Shown piece by piece: positions 54,276 through 56,843 of a DNA stretch of 56,843 nucleotides. This DNA is from an uncultured Pelagibacteraceae bacterium. Lineage in GTDB: Bacteria; Pseudomonadota; Alphaproteobacteria; Pelagibacterales; Pelagibacteraceae. The position numbers were made by a program, and so were the translations under genes. The stretch's first letter is position 1; each line of letters opens with the position of its first letter. The stretch is taken from positions 1 through 56,843 of the forward strand of contig CABYSJ010000010.1 of the NCBI GenBank assembly GCA_902521615.1, in the 5' to 3' direction. A model generated the notes under the pieces. The model saw nothing but the letters and a program-made list of their open reading frames with translations. It was not told where the DNA came from and made no database searches.

Positions 54276-55271
54276 CTAATTCTTTTTATTTTCAGCCATT
54301 GATAATGCAATTTTAAATGAGTTTAAAATCGGAGCTAGATTAGCCTCATTTTTTCCAGCGATAGCAAATGCTGATCCATGTGCAGTAGTAGTTACTGGTA
54401 CGGTCAATCCACCTTGAACTGTAACTCCTCTATCGAAACCAAATGCTTTAAGACCAGATTGTAACGCGTCATGATACATACCAACCATACAATCATGGTT
54501 TTTATTTTTATAGGCTACTACAAAAGAGGTATCGCATGGCAGTGGCCCATCAACGTTGTAACCAAGTTTTTTTGCTTCCTCAATTGCAGGAATGATTTCC
54601 TCTTTTTCTTCTGTACCAAACTCAGCGTGTGGATTTAGAGCTTGAATAGCAATTCTAGGATTTTTAACACCATTCAACTTCATAACCTCATTTATTAATT
54701 TTATAGGCTTCATGATATTTTCTTTAGTAATATGTTGAGCAACTTCTTTTATTGGAATATGAGAAGTTACTCTTGCTGTCCAAAAATTATCTATTACATT
54801 AAACTCACAACAAAAACTATTTACTTCAAGTTTTTCAGCCATTAACTGTAATTCATCTGAATGTTTATTGCCTCCAAGTTTTAAACTTGTCTTATTCATT
54901 GGCGCAAAATTAATTGCATCTATTTTTTTTTCTTTAGCAAGAGTTAAAGCTAAATCTAAAGCTTCCAATACACTTTCGCCAGATTCTTTTGATGGTTCAG
55001 ATAATTTATATTTATGATTTTTTCCTTTAGAAATATCTAATAAAAATCTATTTGATTTATCAAAATTTACCTCATCAAAATTTTCTACAACATCTATATT
55101 ATGTGAAATTCCTGTAATACTATTTCCACTTTCAAATACTTGCTTTTCACCAATTATTACGATGTTTGCTTTTTTTGTCATCTCATCATTTAAAAGTTTT
55201 GAAATTAATTCTGGTCCAATCCCAGCTGGATCACCAAGTAGAAGAGCAATGTTAGATTTATTTTCAGTCAT
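54276..55271 (-). CDS. PdxA-family 4-phosphate dehydrogenase (PdxA2-like)
   Basis: A 331-residue metal- and NAD-dependent dehydrogenase/decarboxylase. It has LLGDPAGIGPEL, a histidine in GGNKHSDELQL, RVTSHIPIKEVAQHI and CMVGMYHDALQSGLKAFGFDRGVTV with TTTAHGSAFAIAG, giving the three PdxA metal histidines. PdxA makes part of vitamin B6; PdxA2 acts on D-erythronate- or D-threonate-4-phosphate in catabolism. Placement next to ribokinase and a tripartite transporter, away from B6 genes, favours PdxA2. The DUF1537 kinase usually found with PdxA2 is not visible here. Confidence 0.82.
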   Translation of the reverse strand: MTENKSNIALLLGDPAGIGPELISKLLNDEMTKKANIVIIGEKQVFESGNSITGISHNIDVVENFDEVNFDKSNRFLLDISKGKNHKYKLSEPSKESGESVLEALDLALTLAKEKKIDAINFAPMNKTSLKLGGNKHSDELQLMAEKLEVNSFCCEFNVIDNFWTARVTSHIPIKEVAQHITKENIMKPIKLINEVMKLNGVKNPRIAIQALNPHAEFGTEEKEEIIPAIEEAKKLGYNVDGPLPCDTSFVVAYKNKNHDCMVGMYHDALQSGLKAFGFDRGVTVQGGLTVPVTTTAHGSAFAIAGKNEANLAPILNSFKIALSMAENKKN

Positions 55272-55315
55272 TTTTTTCTTTACGTCTTGTAGCAGATTAT
55301 GTTTAAATTATTAAA

Positions 55316-55321
55316 TATAAA
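55316..55321 (+). promoter_or_regulatory. Candidate -10 box for the tctC gene
   Basis: TATAAA about 20 bases before the ATG, in the 69-bp divergent spacer with the pdxA-like gene. A GAGGG ribosome site follows. No good -35 box is seen at the right distance. Confidence 0.3.
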
Positions 55322-55340
55322 TTAACTTAAGAGGGAAATA

Positions 55341-56315
55341 ATGAAAAAAAGCTTTAAACTATTTTTAGCAGCTGCTTTTCTAGTAACTGAATTTTTTGTT
55401 GTAGCTCTTCCATTAATGATCACATCAGCTAAAGCTGATGGTCATCCAATACAAGCAATTACACATGCTGGTTTTGGTGGTGGAACTGACGTTACTACTA
55501 GAATGATGTTATTAAGAGCAAGAAGAGTCCTTAAGCAAGACATGCAATTAGTAAACAAAAAAGGTGGTGGTGGAGCAGCATCAATGGATTACATGATGTC
55601 TTTACCAGCTGATGGAAATCATACTTTAACTTGGACAACAGGTCATGCTGTTTCTATGGCTTTAGGCAAAACTAAAGTTAAGTTAAGTGATATGCAGCCA
55701 CTTGCTAGAGGAACAGACGACCCTCAATTATTTGTTGTAAATTGTAAAAACGACATCAAAGATGCTAAAAAATTTATTAGCACACAAAAATCAAAATCGC
55801 TAAAATATGGAACTACCCATACTGGTGGTATTGATGATGTTAGTGCAATCGCATTTACAAAAAAAGGTGGATTAAAAGATCCGACAATCGTTGCTTACAA
55901 AGGTGTTGCACCAATTAAAACAAATCTTATCAAAGGAGATATTGATGTAGGTGTTTTAAACTTGGGTGAAGCATTAACTGAAATTAATGAAGGTAAACTT
56001 TGTGTTTCAGTTGTATTAGCAAATAATAGAATGGCAAAAATTGGAGACTCTCCAACAGCAAAAGAATTAGGTATACCTGTTTCTTTATCTACTGTTAGAG
56101 GTTTCGTAACTAAAAAAGGTGCTCCAGCAGATAGAGTAAAACAATTAGAAGCTGGAATGATGAAAGCTATGAGCCATAACTACTACAAAAATTTCCTAAC
56201 AGAAATTGGTCTTGATGATACAAGTGTTGTAGGTGCAGATGAATGGGGTAAGCAAATGGAAGAAATGCTTACTGAGATGACTGCTCAGCTTAAAGCTTTA
56301 GGTTACATTAACTAA
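55341..56315 (+). CDS. Tripartite tricarboxylate transporter binding protein (TctC)
   Basis: A 324-residue periplasmic protein. The signal peptide of about 30 residues ends near AKADG. The mature part has AITHAGFGGGTDVTTRMMLLRARRVLKQDMQLVNKKGGGGAASMDYM, a TctC/Bug-type N-terminal fold. The usual Bug Pro-Gly motif is replaced by AGFGGGTD, so ligand binding differs from classical citrate-type proteins. GAGGG precedes the ATG. An intrinsic terminator is found 49 bases after the stop, within the next gene's start. Ligand unknown; an organic acid is likely. Confidence 0.87.
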   Translation: MKKSFKLFLAAAFLVTEFFVVALPLMITSAKADGHPIQAITHAGFGGGTDVTTRMMLLRARRVLKQDMQLVNKKGGGGAASMDYMMSLPADGNHTLTWTTGHAVSMALGKTKVKLSDMQPLARGTDDPQLFVVNCKNDIKDAKKFISTQKSKSLKYGTTHTGGIDDVSAIAFTKKGGLKDPTIVAYKGVAPIKTNLIKGDIDVGVLNLGEALTEINEGKLCVSVVLANNRMAKIGDSPTAKELGIPVSLSTVRGFVTKKGAPADRVKQLEAGMMKAMSHNYYKNFLTEIGLDDTSVVGADEWGKQMEEMLTEMTAQLKALGYIN

Positions 56316-56338
56316 TCTAATTAAAAGTACATTTGAAC

Positions 56339-56843
56339 ATGAAAAATGTACAAAATCAAAAAAGGGCAAACAAAAGTTTGCCCTTTTTTTTTAGAGATGA
56401 GTTTAGAGTTTCTCTTGTAATTATTTTAATATCTGTAGCATTATTAATCACAACTTTTACTTTTGATATTGTTCCTCCAATTTTAAATAGAGGAATACAA
56501 CCAGCAACATTCCCAAAAGCGCTCTTGGTCTTAATAATAGTAATGACAATGTTAATCTATTATTTGGCAACTAAAAATCCTTGGAAAGTTGAAAAAAAAT
56601 TACCAAGATCATTCTTTCTAACTTTATCAAGTTTTGTTATTTTTGTAGTAGTTTCTAAAACACTTGATTTCTTTTTAGCAATTTCAGCTTTATCTATCTT
56701 TGTTTCTTATTGTTGGGGGGAAAAAAGATTATTTTATTTATTACTAGTAGGGATCATTTTCCCAATTATTGTTTTTATATTTTTTGAAACTATTTTAGGT
56801 TTAAGATTTCCCCCAGGAATAATTACTAACATTTACTATAATT
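56339..56843 (+). CDS. TctB-like membrane subunit, 3' end cut by window edge
   Basis: An open frame from ATG at 56339 to the window edge (168 codons seen). The first 20 residues are basic. Hydrophobic helices follow at about 24-42, 57-76, 86-120 and 128-155 (SLVIILISVALLITTFTFD, PKALLVLIIVMTMLIYYLA, RLFYLLLVGIIFPIIVFIFF). The arrangement and GIQPATFPKAL are typical of TctB. Codons 9-18 encode RANKSLPFFF, and their DNA forms an intrinsic terminator. No later in-frame ATG would give a complete first helix. A TctA gene should follow outside the window. Confidence 0.8.
   Translation, partial: MKNVQNQKRANKSLPFFFRDEFRVSLVIILISVALLITTFTFDIVPPILNRGIQPATFPKALLVLIIVMTMLIYYLATKNPWKVEKKLPRSFFLTLSSFVIFVVVSKTLDFFLAISALSIFVSYCWGEKRLFYLLLVGIIFPIIVFIFFETILGLRFPPGIITNIYYN
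56361..56392 (+). terminator. Intrinsic terminator inside the tctB 5' coding region
   Basis: Perfect stem GGGCAAAC (56364-56371) with GTTTGCCC (56376-56383), AAAA loop, A-run below the stem and nine T. It lies 49 bases after the tctC stop, within codons 9-18 of tctB. It should stop a good part of the transcripts, leaving tctC expressed far above tctB. Confidence 0.92.

Overview
This is a gene-dense, very AT-rich stretch of an alphaproteobacterial chromosome. It is most consistent with the streamlined marine SAR11 clade (Pelagibacterales) or a close relative. I base this on the base composition, spacers that are mostly 0-100 bp with many start/stop overlaps, shortened versions of core proteins, and the mix of SUF, molybdoenzyme and binding-protein-dependent transport genes. 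No tRNA, rRNA, insertion sequence, prophage or CRISPR array was seen. No gap longer than about 210 bp lacks a gene. The window cuts thiG at its left edge and a tctB-type gene at its right edge.

Bases 1-11,550 hold housekeeping genes: thiG (3' part), an RNase E/G without a scaffold tail, a class A penicillin-binding protein, prfB with an intact programmed +1 frameshift, an AsmA-like envelope protein, tyrS, anmK and an alpha/beta hydrolase. Bases 11,550-18,090 are a single iron-sulfur operon (iscR-sufB-C-D-S-U-T-A) preceded by a strong match to a type 1 IscR operator, followed by an overlooked 56-codon gene. glnA, a YbaK-type deacylase, a DMT exporter, a homocysteine S-methyltransferase, a small dioxygenase and a TauE-type permease follow.

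Bases 23,290-33,700 form a molybdenum island. It contains moaB, a CoxG-like anchor, a three-subunit molybdenum hydroxylase (form II CoxSLM, probably not a CO oxidiser), split XdhC chaperones, a MocA-like nucleotidyltransferase, the periplasmic MsrPQ repair pair, and moaE-D-C-A. A long hairpin fills the space directly in front of moaA.

Bases 34,300-56,843 look like an accessory polyol/sugar catabolic region. It has an inositol-type upper pathway (IolG-like, IolE, IolD), two more Gfo/Idh/MocA oxidoreductases, two D-2-hydroxyacid dehydrogenases, two 2-oxoglutarate oxygenases, a PanE-like reductase, a C11orf54/DUF1907 hydrolase with a MarR-type regulator and a catalytically altered PanB-like protein, an HpaI-type aldolase with an aldehyde dehydrogenase, a sugar ABC importer with a single-domain ATPase, FucU/RbsD mutarotase, ribokinase, a PdxA2-like dehydrogenase and a tripartite tricarboxylate-type transporter. 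The usual lower inositol enzymes IolB, IolC and IolJ are not present here, so the route below IolD is open.

Regulatory structure adds to this picture. Both solute-binding-protein genes are followed at once by an intrinsic terminator, the second lying inside the coding start of tctB, which suggests a device for making more binding protein than membrane subunits. Two divergent promoter regions of the sugar region share a similar approximately 25-base element.
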